In this document: positions 22,097 to 32,346 of the stretch, piece after piece | Numbering within the stretch: the stretch's first letter is position 1 | Layout: each line of letters opens with the position of its first letter | DNA from: Flavobacterium sp. CF136 | GTDB taxonomy: Bacteria; Bacteroidota; Bacteroidia; Flavobacteriales; Flavobacteriaceae | Direction of reading: 5' to 3' | NCBI RefSeq assembly: GCF_000282055.1 | Contig: NZ_AKJZ01000045.1 | Span: forward strand, 1 to 64,000 | Length of the DNA: 64,000 nucleotides | Notes under the pieces: generated by a model | Seen by the model: only the letters and a program-made list of their open reading frames with translations | What the model was told of the DNA's origin: nothing | The model's database searches: none | Program-made: the position numbers and the translations under genes

Positions 22097-23164
22097 ATGA
22101 GAAAAATTATTATATCGATTGTAGTCATAGTTGGAGCATTAGCACTAATTGGATTCGTATTAACTAAAAATAAAGCGGAGAATAAAGCTAAAACAGATAT
22201 TGTAGCAGAGAAAAATGCGGCAGTATCAGTTAAAGTATCTCCTGTAAAAACAGAAGAAGTTTCATTGGATTTCGTTGCTAACGGAAACTTTGAGCCTATT
22301 CAGGAATTGACTTTCTCTGCAGAAAAATCCGGAAAAGTAATCAGTGTTTTAGTAAAAGAAGGCGATTATGTAAGAGTAGGCCAGGCTTTATTAACTGTTA
22401 GAGGAGATGTAATTAATGTAAGTGCACAACAAGCACAAGCAACTTACCAAAACGCAAAATCGGATTATAGCAGATATGAAAATGCTTTTAAAACAGGTGG
22501 TGTTACTAAACAACAACTGGATCAGGCAAAATTAGCTTTAACAAATGCTGAATCCAGTCTTAAACAAGCCAATATTAATGTTGGAGATACCAGAGTTAAA
22601 GCTCCAATAAACGGGTTCATCAATAAAAAATATATCGAACCGGGATCTATTTTATCAGCTACACCAGCAACTGAATTGTTTGACATTGTAAATGTTTCTA
22701 AATTAAAACTAACGGTTACTGTAAACGAAAATCAGGTGGCAAGTTTAAAATTAGGAAACCCTGTAAATGTAACAGCAAGTGTTTATCCTGATAAAACTTT
22801 TTCCGGAAAAATTACTTTTATAGCTTCAAAAGCAGATGAAACTTTAAGCTTCCCTGTTGAAATTGAAATCGCAAATAATTCCAATAATGACCTGAAAGCA
22901 GGTATGTATGGAACAGCAAATTTTGCATCTAACCGACAAAAACAAAATCTTATGGTTGTACCTAGAAATGCGTTTGTAGGGAGTGTAAGCAGTAATGAGA
23001 TTTTTGTAGCTGAAAAAGGTATTGCAAAATTAAGAAAAGTAACTGCAGGTAGAATTTTGGGAGATCAGGTAGAAATTATCAACGGATTATCTGACGGAGA
23101 ATCGGTAATTGTGACTGGTCAAATTAACTTACAAGACGGAAATACAATAGAAATTATAAAATAA
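22097..23164 (+). CDS. RND efflux periplasmic adaptor (membrane fusion protein)
   Basis: 355 residues. An N-terminal membrane anchor (IIISIVVIVGALALIGFVLT) is followed by a lipoyl-like hairpin half (LTFSAEKSGKVISVLVKEGD; GDTRVKAPINGFINKKYIEP), a coiled-coil hairpin around 115-155, and a beta-barrel with the membrane-proximal domain (NLMVVPRNAFVGSV; VEIINGLSDGESVIVTG). It joins the TolC duct to the RND pump. Middle gene of the efflux operon. The spacer to the pump gene is a nine-unit heptad array. Confidence 0.94.
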   Translation: MRKIIISIVVIVGALALIGFVLTKNKAENKAKTDIVAEKNAAVSVKVSPVKTEEVSLDFVANGNFEPIQELTFSAEKSGKVISVLVKEGDYVRVGQALLTVRGDVINVSAQQAQATYQNAKSDYSRYENAFKTGGVTKQQLDQAKLALTNAESSLKQANINVGDTRVKAPINGFINKKYIEPGSILSATPATELFDIVNVSKLKLTVTVNENQVASLKLGNPVNVTASVYPDKTFSGKITFIASKADETLSFPVEIEIANNSNNDLKAGMYGTANFASNRQKQNLMVVPRNAFVGSVSSNEIFVAEKGIAKLRKVTAGRILGDQVEIINGLSDGESVIVTGQINLQDGNTIEIIK

Positions 23165-23166
23165 TT

Positions 23167-23229
23167 TAAAGCATTAAGCTATACGCCATAAGCATTAAGC
23201 TTATTGCCTAAAGCCTAAAGCCTAAAGCA
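23167..23229 (+). repeat. nine in-phase heptads between adaptor and pump genes
   Basis: Exactly 9 x 7 bases: TAAAGCA, TTAAGCT, ATACGCC, ATAAGCA, TTAAGCT, TATTGCC, TAAAGCC, TAAAGCC, TAAAGCA. It occupies nearly the whole intercistronic gap and contains AAGCTT-type inverted pairs. No ORF or promoter box is seen in it. Confidence 0.8.
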
Positions 23230-23235
23230 AAATAT

Positions 23236-26200
23236 ATGAAATTAGCCGAAATATCCATAAAACGTCCGTCGTTGGTAATTGTATTGTTTACAATTCTGAC
23301 TCTTGGTGGATTGTTCAGCTACAGCCAGTTAGGCTATGAGCTGATTCCAAAATTTGAACAAAACGTTATTACAATTTCTACTATTTATCCCGGAGCTTCT
23401 CCGAGTGAGGTAGAAAACACGGTGACTAAGAAAATTGAAGATGCGATTGCATCCTTAGAGAATATCAAGAAAATCGACTCGAAATCTTACGAGAGTTTGT
23501 CAATCGTTTCAATCACTTTGACATCAAATGCAAAGGTCGATTTCTCTATGAATGACGCTCAGCGAAAAATCAATGCCATCATTAGTGATTTGCCGGACGA
23601 TGCTGAAACGCCTTCGCTAACCAAATTCTCGTTGAGTGATTTGCCAATTATGACCATTGGTGCCAATGGAAAAATGGACGAGGCAGCATTTTATGACTTA
23701 ATTGACAAAAAAATTGCACCAATCTTATCCCGTGTACAAGGTGTGGCACAGGTAAACATTATTGGTGGTCAGGAACGTGAGATTCAGGTTAACCTTGACG
23801 CTGTAAAAATGCAGGGATACGGACTTTCGATTCCTCAGGTTCAGCAAACTATTTTGACTTCGAACTTAGATTTCCCAACAGGAAACATCCAGACCCGTGA
23901 TCAAAAAATATTAATTCGTTTAGCAGGTAAATATAAAAATGTTGAGGAATTAAGAAACTTGGTGGTTTCATCTCAAAACGGAATTCAAATTCGTTTAAGT
24001 GATATCGCAGACGTTCAGGATACTCAAAAAATCGCTGAAAAAATATCCCGTGTTGATCAAAAAAGTGCCATTGTTTTACAAATTATCAAACAATCAGATG
24101 CAAATGCGGTTGCGGTAAGTGAGCAATTATTGAAAACGATTGCCACTCTTGAAAAAGATTATGAAAAAAATAAATTAAAATTAGAAGTTGCAAAAGACAG
24201 TACAATCTTTACTTTGGAAGCGGCAGATTCTGTTGTACACGATTTATTGATTGCAGTAATTTTGGTGGCTCTCGTAATGTTGTTCTTCCTGCACAGTATT
24301 AGAAACTCATTGATTGTAATGGTATCTATTCCGGCATCTTTGATTGCAACATTTATTGGTATTTATTTAATGGGATACACCCTGAACTTAATGAGTTTGT
24401 TAGGATTATCTCTGGTTGTAGGTATTCTGGTCGATGATGCCATTGTGGTCCTCGAGAATATTTACAGGCACATGGAAATGGGTAAAAGCAAAATTCGTGC
24501 TTCCTATGATGGTACCGCCGAAATTGGTGGAACTGTAACTTCGATTACATTGGTAATTGTGGTGGTATTCCTGCCTATTGCAATGAGTTCCGGTTTGGTT
24601 TCTAATATTATTACACAATTTTGTGTTACCGTAATTATTTCAACTTTACTATCGCTTTTAGCTTCATTCACTATTATTCCATGGTTATCATCTCGTTATG
24701 GTAAATTAGAACATATTGAAGGGAAAAATTTATTTGGAAGAATCATTCTTGGTTTCGAAAATTATTTAACACGTTTTACAAACTGGGTTTCTGAATTATT
24801 GACCTGGTGTTTAGATCATTATATTAAAACCATTTTAATTGTATTGGTTTTATTCTTTGGATCAACTGTAGGATTAATGGGTGGAGGTTTCATTGGTGGT
24901 GAGTTTTTTGCTGCATCTGATAGTGGTGAGTTTTTAGTTCAGATCGAAATGCCAAAAGATGCTTCGTTAGAACAAACTAACTTTATGACACAAAAAGCAG
25001 AAGCCTTTTTGAAAACACAAGAATATGTTCACAGTCAAATTACAACTGTAGGACAAACCAGTGAAGGACTTGGAGCATCGCAAGCTACAGCTTACAAAGC
25101 AGAGATTGATGTTAAAATGATTGAGCAAAAAGATCGTACTGATGGAGCTTCTGTATACGCTGCTAAAATCAAACGTAAATTAGAAAAAGTATTAGTTGGT
25201 GCCAAAGTTAAAACGGTTCCGGTTGGTATTTTAGGAACTGCTGATAATGCAACTCTAGGCTTGATCGTAACAGGTCCTTCAACCGAAAGCGCCATGGCTT
25301 TTGCTAAATTAGCTGAAGCTGAATTACGTAAAATCCCCGGAACAACAGAGATTAAATTAACAGTTGAAGACGGTAATCCTGAAATCAACGTTAAGGTAGA
25401 TCGTGATAAAATGGCCGCTTTAGGATTGACTTTACAAACTGTTGGTACAACGATGCAAACAGCTTATAGTGGAAACACCGATGGTAAATACAGAGCCGGC
25501 GAATATGAATATGACATCAATATTAAGTATAATGCTTTTGATCGAAAAAGTGTTACTGACGTTAGTAATTTGATTTTTATTAATTCAGCTGGTCAACAAA
25601 TTAAGTTATCACAATTTGCAACGATTACCGAAGGTTCAGGGCCTAGCCAGTTAGAACGAAGAGATAAATCAGCTTCGGTAACAGTACAGGGACAAAACGT
25701 TGGGGTTGCTTCAGGAACAATTGTTACCCAATGGCAGGAAAAATTAGACAAGCTTAAAAAACCAGTTGGTGTAAACTATATCTGGGGAGGTGATCAGGAA
25801 AATCAAAGTGAAGGTTTTGGTACTTTAGGAATCGCTTTACTGGCTGCTATTATTTTAGTTTATCTGGTAATGGTTGGTTTATATGACAGTTTCGTTCACC
25901 CGTTTGTGGTATTATTTGCTATTCCGCTATCATTTATCGGAGCGATGTTAGCACTGGCTTTAACAAACAATACATTAAACATCTTTACGATATTAGGTAT
26001 TATCATGTTGATTGGTCTGGTGTGTAAGAATGCGATCATGCTTGTCGATTATACCAATCAGCGAAGAGCTGCCGGAGAATCGATCAGAACAGCATTAATT
26101 CAGGCAAACCATGCTCGTTTGCGTCCGATTTTGATGACTACAATTGCGATGGTATTCGGTATGTTCCCAATTGCATTGGCATCCGGAGCAGGAGCTGAGT

Positions 26201-26412
26201 GGAAAAATGGTTTGGCATGGGTAATTATCGGGGGATTAATTTCTTCGTTATTCCTAACCTTGATTGTTGTTCCAGTAATTTATAATATCATGGAGAAAAT
26301 CATTCATAAATTCTCTAATGGAGAAAAAATCGACTACGAAGCTGAAATGGTTGCCGATTATGTGCATGCTGAATTAAGTGAAGACGGTTTTAATCCGAAA
26401 CATACCCATTAA
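23236..26412 (+). CDS. RND (HAE1-type) multidrug efflux pump
   Basis: 1058 residues. Inner-membrane proton-driven exporter of the AcrB/MexB superfamily. It begins MKLAEISIKRPSLVIVLFTI (first helix), has the porter-domain motif YPGASPSEVENTVTKKIEDA, the TM4 signature VVGILVDDAIVVLENIYRHM with the paired proton-relay aspartates, and the second-half equivalents GIIMLIGLVCKNAIMLVDYT. Two large periplasmic loops and twelve predicted helices are present, so the protein is intact. Last gene of the tetR-controlled operon, followed by a strong terminator at 26436. Substrate not predictable. Confidence 0.96.
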   Translation: MKLAEISIKRPSLVIVLFTILTLGGLFSYSQLGYELIPKFEQNVITISTIYPGASPSEVENTVTKKIEDAIASLENIKKIDSKSYESLSIVSITLTSNAKVDFSMNDAQRKINAIISDLPDDAETPSLTKFSLSDLPIMTIGANGKMDEAAFYDLIDKKIAPILSRVQGVAQVNIIGGQEREIQVNLDAVKMQGYGLSIPQVQQTILTSNLDFPTGNIQTRDQKILIRLAGKYKNVEELRNLVVSSQNGIQIRLSDIADVQDTQKIAEKISRVDQKSAIVLQIIKQSDANAVAVSEQLLKTIATLEKDYEKNKLKLEVAKDSTIFTLEAADSVVHDLLIAVILVALVMLFFLHSIRNSLIVMVSIPASLIATFIGIYLMGYTLNLMSLLGLSLVVGILVDDAIVVLENIYRHMEMGKSKIRASYDGTAEIGGTVTSITLVIVVVFLPIAMSSGLVSNIITQFCVTVIISTLLSLLASFTIIPWLSSRYGKLEHIEGKNLFGRIILGFENYLTRFTNWVSELLTWCLDHYIKTILIVLVLFFGSTVGLMGGGFIGGEFFAASDSGEFLVQIEMPKDASLEQTNFMTQKAEAFLKTQEYVHSQITTVGQTSEGLGASQATAYKAEIDVKMIEQKDRTDGASVYAAKIKRKLEKVLVGAKVKTVPVGILGTADNATLGLIVTGPSTESAMAFAKLAEAELRKIPGTTEIKLTVEDGNPEINVKVDRDKMAALGLTLQTVGTTMQTAYSGNTDGKYRAGEYEYDINIKYNAFDRKSVTDVSNLIFINSAGQQIKLSQFATITEGSGPSQLERRDKSASVTVQGQNVGVASGTIVTQWQEKLDKLKKPVGVNYIWGGDQENQSEGFGTLGIALLAAIILVYLVMVGLYDSFVHPFVVLFAIPLSFIGAMLALALTNNTLNIFTILGIIMLIGLVCKNAIMLVDYTNQRRAAGESIRTALIQANHARLRPILMTTIAMVFGMFPIALASGAGAEWKNGLAWVIIGGLISSLFLTLIVVPVIYNIMEKIIHKFSNGEKIDYEAEMVADYVHAELSEDGFNPKHTH

Positions 26413-26435
26413 TACATAATTTAATTTTAGATTTT

Positions 26436-26468
26436 AAAGCCTGTTCAAATTAATGAACAGGCTTTTTT
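26436..26468 (+). terminator. terminator of the efflux operon
   Basis: 12-bp arms (AAAGCCTGTTCA / TGAACAGGCTTT), 6-nt loop and T-run, 24 bases after the RND stop codon. Confidence 0.88.
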
Positions 26469-26587
26469 ATTTAGAATTCTTTATTTAGAATAAATAAAAA
26501 TAATTTGCTTTACTTTGATTCATGTATTAGATTTGCAATATCAAAAACGATTCTAAATGATTATGAAGATATTTAAACTTTAAAACT

Positions 26588-26920
26588 ATGATAACAATAG
26601 CCAGCCTTATCGTTTTTTTAGCTTTTTACACCTTATATTACACTTCAAAAAAAGCAGTTTTGTCGTATGATTCAGGTTTTGAAAAATGGATGCAAAAAAA
26701 TCCAAAGCAAACCAAAATTATCGGATTAAGTTTGCTTTTATCTGCATATGGCTTTTGGCTTTTTACACAATCTTTAGGTTGTGGAACTCTTATGTTCTTT
26801 ATTCAGTTAATGGTAATTGGAAGTTTAATTGTATTGTTAACCCCCCTAAAAAAAATAAGTCACACAACACTATTGATCCTTTTAATAATAATAGGTTTAT
26901 TAGAATTTTATTACGCCTAA
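26588..26920 (+). CDS. small membrane protein, DUF3325-like
   Basis: 110 residues with three to four hydrophobic helices (ITIASLIVFLAFYTLYYTSK; IIGLSLLLSAYGFWLFT; TLMFFIQLMVIGSLIVLLT; LLILLIIIGLLEFYYA). Size, topology and position before a DUF3649-like gene and a PepSY protein match the DUF3325/DUF3649/PepSY trio found with siderophore uptake systems. The family name is inferred from context more than from motifs. The next gene starts two bases after its stop codon, so they are co-translated. Confidence 0.75.
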   Translation: MITIASLIVFLAFYTLYYTSKKAVLSYDSGFEKWMQKNPKQTKIIGLSLLLSAYGFWLFTQSLGCGTLMFFIQLMVIGSLIVLLTPLKKISHTTLLILLIIIGLLEFYYA

Positions 26921-26922
26921 AT

Positions 26923-27225
26923 ATGCCTGCAAATCCTAAATACTTAACGCAATCAAAATGGCAGCGTTTTGCCAAAATAACAGCAGCCATACTTGGCGGC
27001 TATTTTGTTTCGGTCAGTTTTCATCTGGCTTTGGCATCTTGGATTAATCATGTAAATATTATAATTACAATGGCTTATAGCGGATTTATTCTTTGGGTTG
27101 CCTTAATGGTTATTGCCTTTTTAGCAAAAAATGGATGGAAAATCTGGGGAATTTATTTACTGCTGACTTTACTTTTCTGTGGTATCATTTATCTCGGACA
27201 AACCTATAACCCTATTATAAAATAA
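26923..27225 (+). CDS. small membrane protein, DUF3649-like
   Basis: 100 residues beginning MPANPKYLTQSKWQRFAKIT. Three helices are visible (ITAAILGGYFVSVSFHLALA; IIITMAYSGFILWVALMVIA; IWGIYLLLTLLFCGIIYLG), with the ASW and Trp-rich loops usual in DUF3649 proteins. An upstream in-frame start at 26686 would overlap the preceding gene almost entirely and is rejected. It sits two bases after the first and three bases before the third gene of the cluster. Confidence 0.72.
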   Translation: MPANPKYLTQSKWQRFAKITAAILGGYFVSVSFHLALASWINHVNIIITMAYSGFILWVALMVIAFLAKNGWKIWGIYLLLTLLFCGIIYLGQTYNPIIK

Positions 27226-27228
27226 TTC

Positions 27229-28776
27229 ATGAATAACAGAAACTATAATATCTATTTTCATACGCATACTGTAAGCGGTATTGTAATTAGCGTTGTATTG
27301 TTTGTTATTTTCTTTGCAGGATCTTTTTCTTTTTTCAGGGACGAAACCATCAATTGGGAACGAGGCGAATCTGTTTCTCCATACAAAGAAACCCAGATTA
27401 ACTACGATGTAACTTTAGACACTTTAAACAGGAAATATATATTAGCCGGAAGAAACATTTCTATTTCTAAATCCGGTAATGAAAGACGTGTAAATATTTA
27501 CATGGAAGGTACCAAAGATACTCTGGCTCCTGCTAAACTAAAAGAAAGCCAGTTTTTTTATTTAGACACCAAAAATTTCAAAACGCAGACTTATGAAGAA
27601 TCCTATTCTTTAGGCGAATTTTTATACCGACTTCACTTTCTCGCACAGATTCCCTATCCGGTTGGTTACTACCTTTCTGGTTTTATTGCTTTATTTTTCT
27701 TATTTGCTATTGTTACCGGAGTCCTGTTACATTGGAATAAAATAATATCCAACTTTTATATTTTCCGCCCCAAAGAAAAATTAAAAACATTATGGACTGA
27801 TGCTCATACGGCATTAGGGATGATTGGCCTGCCTTTTCAGTTTGTTTATGCAGTTACCGGTGCATTTTTTATGATCAAACTCCTTATTGTGGCACCAAGC
27901 GTAATGGCTCTGTATAAAGGAGATGAAAATAAATTATATGATGATTTAGAATATAACAATCCTGTTTTTAAATTTGAAAATAAAAAATTAGCCAATCCTT
28001 TCAGTATTAATGAATTTGTTGCAAAAACAAAAAATACCTGGAAAGATTTTGAAATTTCCACTGTACAGATTCAGAATTACGGAGATACCAACATGCATAT
28101 TATTGTTGAAGGTAAAATGCCTTATGACAAGAAATTTACGGCCGTTGGAAAAATAATTTATAAAGTTGCCAATGGTGAAATTATTGCTAAAAAAGATCCA
28201 ATAACCCAGAACAAATATTTGGATGGAGTCAAGAATGTTTTATACCGGATTCACTTTGGTGATTATGGTGGTTATGCACTAAAAATAATCAGTTTTGTAC
28301 TTGGCATTATTACTTGCTTCGTAATCATATCCGGAGTTATGATTTGGTTGGTTGCCAGGGATAAGAAAAACATGCCGGAGAAAAAACGTCGTTTTAACAA
28401 CACAGTAGTTCGAATATATTTGGCCGTTTGTTTAAGTATGTACCCTGTTACTGCCTTATCGTTTATCGCTAGTAAAGTATTTTATCCGTTAAATCAATCA
28501 AATATTTATGCTGTTTATTTTATCAGTTGGCTGGTATTAATTATATTTTTTCTTTTAAAGAGAGATATTAACTTCACAAATAAATGGTGTTTAATTTCAG
28601 GAAGTATTTTAGGGTTTATGATTCCAATTGCAAATGGTTTCTGTACAGGAAACTGGTTTTGGAAAACTTTTGCACAAAATCAGGTTCAGATTTTCTTTAT
28701 TGATGTTTTTTGGATTGTCTTAGCTTCAATCACATTGTATGTAGCTTTTTCATTAAAACCGAAAGAAAACAAATAA
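27229..28776 (+). CDS. PepSY-associated TM helix protein (putative siderophore-iron reductase)
   Basis: 515 residues. The architecture is TM1 near residues 12-32, a periplasmic PepSY-type domain, TM2-TM3 (YLSGFIALFFLFAIVTGVLL with the conserved downstream HWNK, then DAHTALGMIGLPFQFVYAVT), a second periplasmic stretch, and further helices to the C terminus. His residues in RLHFLAQIPYP, LLHWNK, DAHTALG and YRIHFGDYGGY are those used for heme or metal in family members such as FpvG, which reduces ferri-siderophores at the inner membrane. No TonB receptor gene is adjacent, so the substrate link is missing here. Third gene of the membrane trio. Confidence 0.82.
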   Translation: MNNRNYNIYFHTHTVSGIVISVVLFVIFFAGSFSFFRDETINWERGESVSPYKETQINYDVTLDTLNRKYILAGRNISISKSGNERRVNIYMEGTKDTLAPAKLKESQFFYLDTKNFKTQTYEESYSLGEFLYRLHFLAQIPYPVGYYLSGFIALFFLFAIVTGVLLHWNKIISNFYIFRPKEKLKTLWTDAHTALGMIGLPFQFVYAVTGAFFMIKLLIVAPSVMALYKGDENKLYDDLEYNNPVFKFENKKLANPFSINEFVAKTKNTWKDFEISTVQIQNYGDTNMHIIVEGKMPYDKKFTAVGKIIYKVANGEIIAKKDPITQNKYLDGVKNVLYRIHFGDYGGYALKIISFVLGIITCFVIISGVMIWLVARDKKNMPEKKRRFNNTVVRIYLAVCLSMYPVTALSFIASKVFYPLNQSNIYAVYFISWLVLIIFFLLKRDINFTNKWCLISGSILGFMIPIANGFCTGNWFWKTFAQNQVQIFFIDVFWIVLASITLYVAFSLKPKENK

Positions 28777-28800
28777 AAAAGCAATAATCTATAAACACAA

Positions 28801-28840
28801 AAAAGGAGCAAATTTTACTAAAATTTTGCTCCCTTTTTTT
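28801..28840. terminator. bidirectional terminator
   Basis: GGAGCAAA ... TTTGCTCC stem with A-run on one side and T-run on the other, between the convergent PepSY and MORN-type genes. Confidence 0.7.
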
Positions 28841-28863
28841 AAAACTAAGTGTATATTAATTTT

Positions 28864-29208
28864 TTATTTATTTGCTAAAACCTTTTCTTCTAAGCTCTTA
28901 ACAGAATTAATTTTGCTTTTTGAATAATCTACCTGACAAATATTATTTTCATTAAAGAAAATCCATTTTCCGGTTTTCAATCCGTCTGAATATTCAGCAA
29001 TGGCTTTTTTATTTCCATTTACATCATACGACACCCAAACCCCATCTAATTTTCCTTCTTTAAAAAAACCTTCTTGCTGTACTTTACCATTTTCATAATA
29101 GTAAGTAGCTCTTACTTTATTTCCAACAGCTTCCAATTGAGGTTTTGTTTCCTGTGCAACTAAAATTCCAGAGAACAATATTGCAACTAAAATTACACAC
29201 TTTTTCAT
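28864..29208 (-). CDS. exported MORN-repeat (YwqK-like) protein
   Basis: 114 residues with signal peptide MKKCVILVAILFSGILVAQ. Two to three MORN-like repeats follow: YYENGKVQQEGFFKEGKLDG, VWVSYDVNGNKKAIAEYSDG, and LKTGKWIFFNENN. Such proteins are annotated as YwqK-type antitoxin-like or MORN proteins in Bacteroidota, without a proven function. Its -7-like box CAAATATA on the plus strand (29242-29249) reads TATATTTG toward this gene, 34 bases before its start. It is monocistronic. Confidence 0.78.
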   Translation of the reverse strand: MKKCVILVAILFSGILVAQETKPQLEAVGNKVRATYYYENGKVQQEGFFKEGKLDGVWVSYDVNGNKKAIAEYSDGLKTGKWIFFNENNICQVDYSKSKINSVKSLEEKVLANK

Positions 29209-29333
29209 ATCTTGTAGGTATTAATGTTATCAAATCTTTATCAAATATAGATAAATGTTTACATTAAAAAAACTTTTACTTAACAATTTGATAACATTGG
29301 ATAAAAGCTTAACATTGGGAATTTATACAAAAC

Positions 29334-29363
29334 AAAAAAACCAACGCTAAAGCATTGGTTTTA
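29334..29363 (-). terminator. terminator of the TlpA-like gene
   Basis: AAAACCAA and TTGGTTTT arms with an inner GC pair and A-run on the plus strand, 53 bases beyond the minus-strand stop. Confidence 0.75.
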
Positions 29364-29415
29364 CTGGTGTTTTAGAATATATTATAAATCACTATAACGT
29401 TATAAATTTAATCAA

Positions 29416-30420
29416 TTACTTCAATAAAGTGTCTAATTTTTCTTGTAATTCAGCAGAAGATGGTCTGTCTGCATCTGAATCTATAATATTTCCTTTTGGA
29501 TCTATTAATATAAATCTTGGAATTCCCGTTACGCCATAACTCGTAACAAAATCAGATTGCCAGTCCTTATCAGCAAATAGCTGAACACCCCCTAAATTTT
29601 TATCCGCTACAAATTTTTTCCATTTTTCATTATCCTTTGCAGTATCTATTGAAATACTCACAAACTCAATGTTTTTTCCATGGTACTTTTCCTCGATCTT
29701 TTGTAAAAAAGGAATTTCACCTCTGCATGGCCCACACCAGGTTGCCCAAAGATCAATATAAACATATTTACCTTTTAAGTCCGAAAGTTTCGTTTTGCCG
29801 CCTTTATGATTTTCATAATCAAAATCCGGAGAAGGTTTTCCGTTAAGTTTATTTGCTTTTGCGGCACTTTCATAAGCTTGCAAAGCATATTGATGAGACT
29901 GTTCAAATGAACTTAATAAAGCCTTTTTAAATTCAGGATCATAATTTCCTTTTTCAATACTTTCTATATCCGATTTTTTCTTTGCTTCTAATAATGTATT
30001 AAAAACCGTTGCTTCTTTTGTAAAAGCTTCTTTTTGAAATTGTTCTTCTTTCAATGCATATTGTGCCAAAAAATTACTTTCGGCTACACCCTTACCTTTA
30101 TAAACAATTGTTTCGTCAAATTCTTTCGCATCCATTGTTAAATTAATTTCAGAATCTGGTTTTAAATACAAACTGGAAACTTCTTTTCCATCAGAAAACT
30201 GATAAAATCCTTTTGGAGCTTCAAAAGCAGCAACAAAAACTTCTTTTTTATTAATCGGAATCACCTGCTTAAAATTATCTCTTCCTCTAATGACCAAAGT
30301 ATCACTATTTCTGTTAGTAATTTTAGCTGTAAATTTTATTTGTTTTTTTGTCTGGGCAATACCACTAAAAGCACTGAGAACAATCAAACTATAAAGAAAA
30401 ACTTTTTTCATAATTGACAT
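29416..30420 (-). CDS. TlpA-like thioredoxin-fold protein with DUF4369-type N-terminal domain
   Basis: 334 residues (or 331 from the second ATG), with a signal peptide (KKVFLYSLIVLSAFSGIAQ). Residues about 22-120 resemble the DUF4369 domain common before AhpC/TSA-TlpA domains in Bacteroidota. The C-terminal thioredoxin domain has the redox motif WATWCGPCRGEIPFLQK near residue 228 and the cis-Pro region YGVTGIPRFILID. It is probably a periplasmic thiol-disulphide reductase. Single gene, divergent from aspS. Confidence 0.88.
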   Translation of the reverse strand: MSIMKKVFLYSLIVLSAFSGIAQTKKQIKFTAKITNRNSDTLVIRGRDNFKQVIPINKKEVFVAAFEAPKGFYQFSDGKEVSSLYLKPDSEINLTMDAKEFDETIVYKGKGVAESNFLAQYALKEEQFQKEAFTKEATVFNTLLEAKKKSDIESIEKGNYDPEFKKALLSSFEQSHQYALQAYESAAKANKLNGKPSPDFDYENHKGGKTKLSDLKGKYVYIDLWATWCGPCRGEIPFLQKIEEKYHGKNIEFVSISIDTAKDNEKWKKFVADKNLGGVQLFADKDWQSDFVTSYGVTGIPRFILIDPKGNIIDSDADRPSSAELQEKLDTLLK

Positions 30421-30544
30421 TGTTTTGTTTTTAATACTTCAAATCTAAAGAAATTATATGTGAGAAATTTACCCGTTAACAAAATATTTTATTTTAATAC
30501 TCATCAAGTTGCATACTTTACTATATTATTTTGTTTTTTGTGTT

Positions 30545-30552
30545 TACTTTTG
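30545..30552 (+). promoter_or_regulatory. -7 box of aspS
   Basis: TACTTTTG, 19 bases before the ATG. No TTG at the ideal distance, so only the -7 element is supported. Confidence 0.45.
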
Positions 30553-30571
30553 CAGTCTAAAATTTTGATCA

Positions 30572-32323
30572 ATGTATAGAAGTCATAATTGCGGCGAGTT
30601 AAATGCCTCAAATATTAATACCGAAGTTACACTTGCTGGTTGGGTTCAAAAATCACGCGATAAAGGATTTATGAATTGGGTTGATTTACGCGACCGCTAC
30701 GGAATTACACAACTTATTTTCGATGAAAGCCGTACCGATAAAACTGTTTTTGAACTGGCAAAAACTCTTGGCAGAGAATTCGTTATTCAGGTAAAAGGAA
30801 CTGTTATTGAACGTGAAGCCAAAAACAAAAACATTCCGACTGGTGAAATCGAAATTTTAGTTTCTGAATTAACTATTTTAAATGCTGCTTTAACGCCTCC
30901 ATTCACTATCGAAGATGAAACTGATGGCGGTGAAGATATCCGAATGAAATATCGTTATTTAGATATCAGAAGAAATCCCGTAAAAAACAGTTTATTATTC
31001 CGTCACAAAGTGGCAATGGAAGTTCGTAAATATTTATCTGATTTAGATTTCTGCGAAGTTGAAACTCCTTACTTAATAAAATCGACTCCGGAAGGAGCAA
31101 GGGATTTTGTGGTTCCGAGCCGTATGAACGAAGGGCAATTTTATGCATTGCCACAATCACCACAAACTTTCAAACAACTTTTGATGGTAGGCGGAATGGA
31201 TAAATATTTCCAGATTGTGAAATGTTTCCGTGATGAAGATTTACGTGCAGACCGTCAACCTGAGTTTACACAAATCGATTGTGAAATGGCATTTGTAGAA
31301 CAAGAAGACATTTTGAATGTCTTTGAAGGACTGACAAGACATTTATTAAAAGAAATAAAAGGTATCGAAGTAGATAAATTCCCAAGAATTACCTACGATT
31401 ATGCCATGAAGACATACGGAAATGACAAACCGGACATTCGTTTCGGAATGAAATTTGGCGAATTAAACGAATTTGCACAACATAAAGAATTTCCGATTTT
31501 TAACACTGCGGAATTAGTTGTCGGAATTGCAGTTCCCGGTGCAGGAAATTATACCCGTAAAGAAATTGACGGATTAATTGACTGGGTCAAACGTCCACAA
31601 GTTGGTGCATCAGGAATGGTATACGTAAAATGTAACGACGACGGAACTTTTAAATCCTCTGTAGATAAATTTTACGATCAGGATGATTTAGGGCAATGGG
31701 CAAAAATTACCGGAGCAAAATCCGGCGATATGATTTTTGTACTTTCCGGTCCTGCTGATAAAACACGCGGACAGCTTTCTGCCCTTCGTATGGAATTAGC
31801 TACTCGTTTAGGATTGCGTAAACCCGAAGAATTTGCTCCGTTATGGGTTATTGATTTCCCATTATTGGAATTAGATGAAGAAAGCGGTCGTTATCACGCT
31901 ATGCACCATCCGTTTACATCTCCAAAACCGGAAGACATGCATTTATTAGAAACGCAACCGGGAAAAGTTCGTGCAAATGCTTATGACATGGTCTTAAACG
32001 GAAACGAAATTGGAGGAGGATCTATTCGTATCCACGATAAAGCCACTCAACAATTAATGTTCAAATATTTAGGCTTTAGCGAAGAAGAAGCAAAAGCACA
32101 ATTTGGCTTCTTAATGGATGCTTTTCAGTTTGGTGCGCCGCCTCATGGTGGATTAGCATTTGGTTTAGACCGTTTGGTTGCTATTTTGGGCGGTCAGGAA
32201 ACGATTAGAGACTTCATTGCGTTCCCAAAAAATAATTCAGGACGTGATGTTATGATTGATGCTCCGGCTGCAATTGATGATTCGCAATTGAAAGAATTAT
32301 CAATTAAATTGGATTTGAAATAG
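30572..32323 (+). CDS. aspS: aspartyl-tRNA synthetase
   Basis: 583 residues. It charges tRNA-Asp. The OB-fold anticodon-binding domain is at the N terminus ([20 protein letters not shown]). Class II motif 1 is near RYLDIRRNP, motif 2 is [18 protein letters not shown], and motif 3 is [15 protein letters not shown]. The bacterial GAD insertion is present between motifs 2 and 3. The length fits the bacterial type (about 580-590). Monocistronic, with a terminator at 32347. Confidence 0.97.
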   Translation: MYRSHNCGELNASNINTEVTLAGWVQKSRDKGFMNWVDLRDRYGITQLIFDESRTDKTVFELAKTLGREFVIQVKGTVIEREAKNKNIPTGEIEILVSELTILNAALTPPFTIEDETDGGEDIRMKYRYLDIRRNPVKNSLLFRHKVAMEVRKYLSDLDFCEVETPYLIKSTPEGARDFVVPSRMNEGQFYALPQSPQTFKQLLMVGGMDKYFQIVKCFRDEDLRADRQPEFTQIDCEMAFVEQEDILNVFEGLTRHLLKEIKGIEVDKFPRITYDYAMKTYGNDKPDIRFGMKFGELNEFAQHKEFPIFNTAELVVGIAVPGAGNYTRKEIDGLIDWVKRPQVGASGMVYVKCNDDGTFKSSVDKFYDQDDLGQWAKITGAKSGDMIFVLSGPADKTRGQLSALRMELATRLGLRKPEEFAPLWVIDFPLLELDEESGRYHAMHHPFTSPKPEDMHLLETQPGKVRANAYDMVLNGNEIGGGSIRIHDKATQQLMFKYLGFSEEEAKAQFGFLMDAFQFGAPPHGGLAFGLDRLVAILGGQETIRDFIAFPKNNSGRDVMIDAPAAIDDSQLKELSIKLDLK

Positions 32324-32346
32324 TTTTATATCAAAATTTGAAATAT

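Noticed and set aside
26686-27225. Longer version of the DUF3649-like gene
   Set aside because: The first 79 codons are an out-of-frame reading of the preceding membrane protein gene; the ATG at 26923 follows that gene's stop by two bases.
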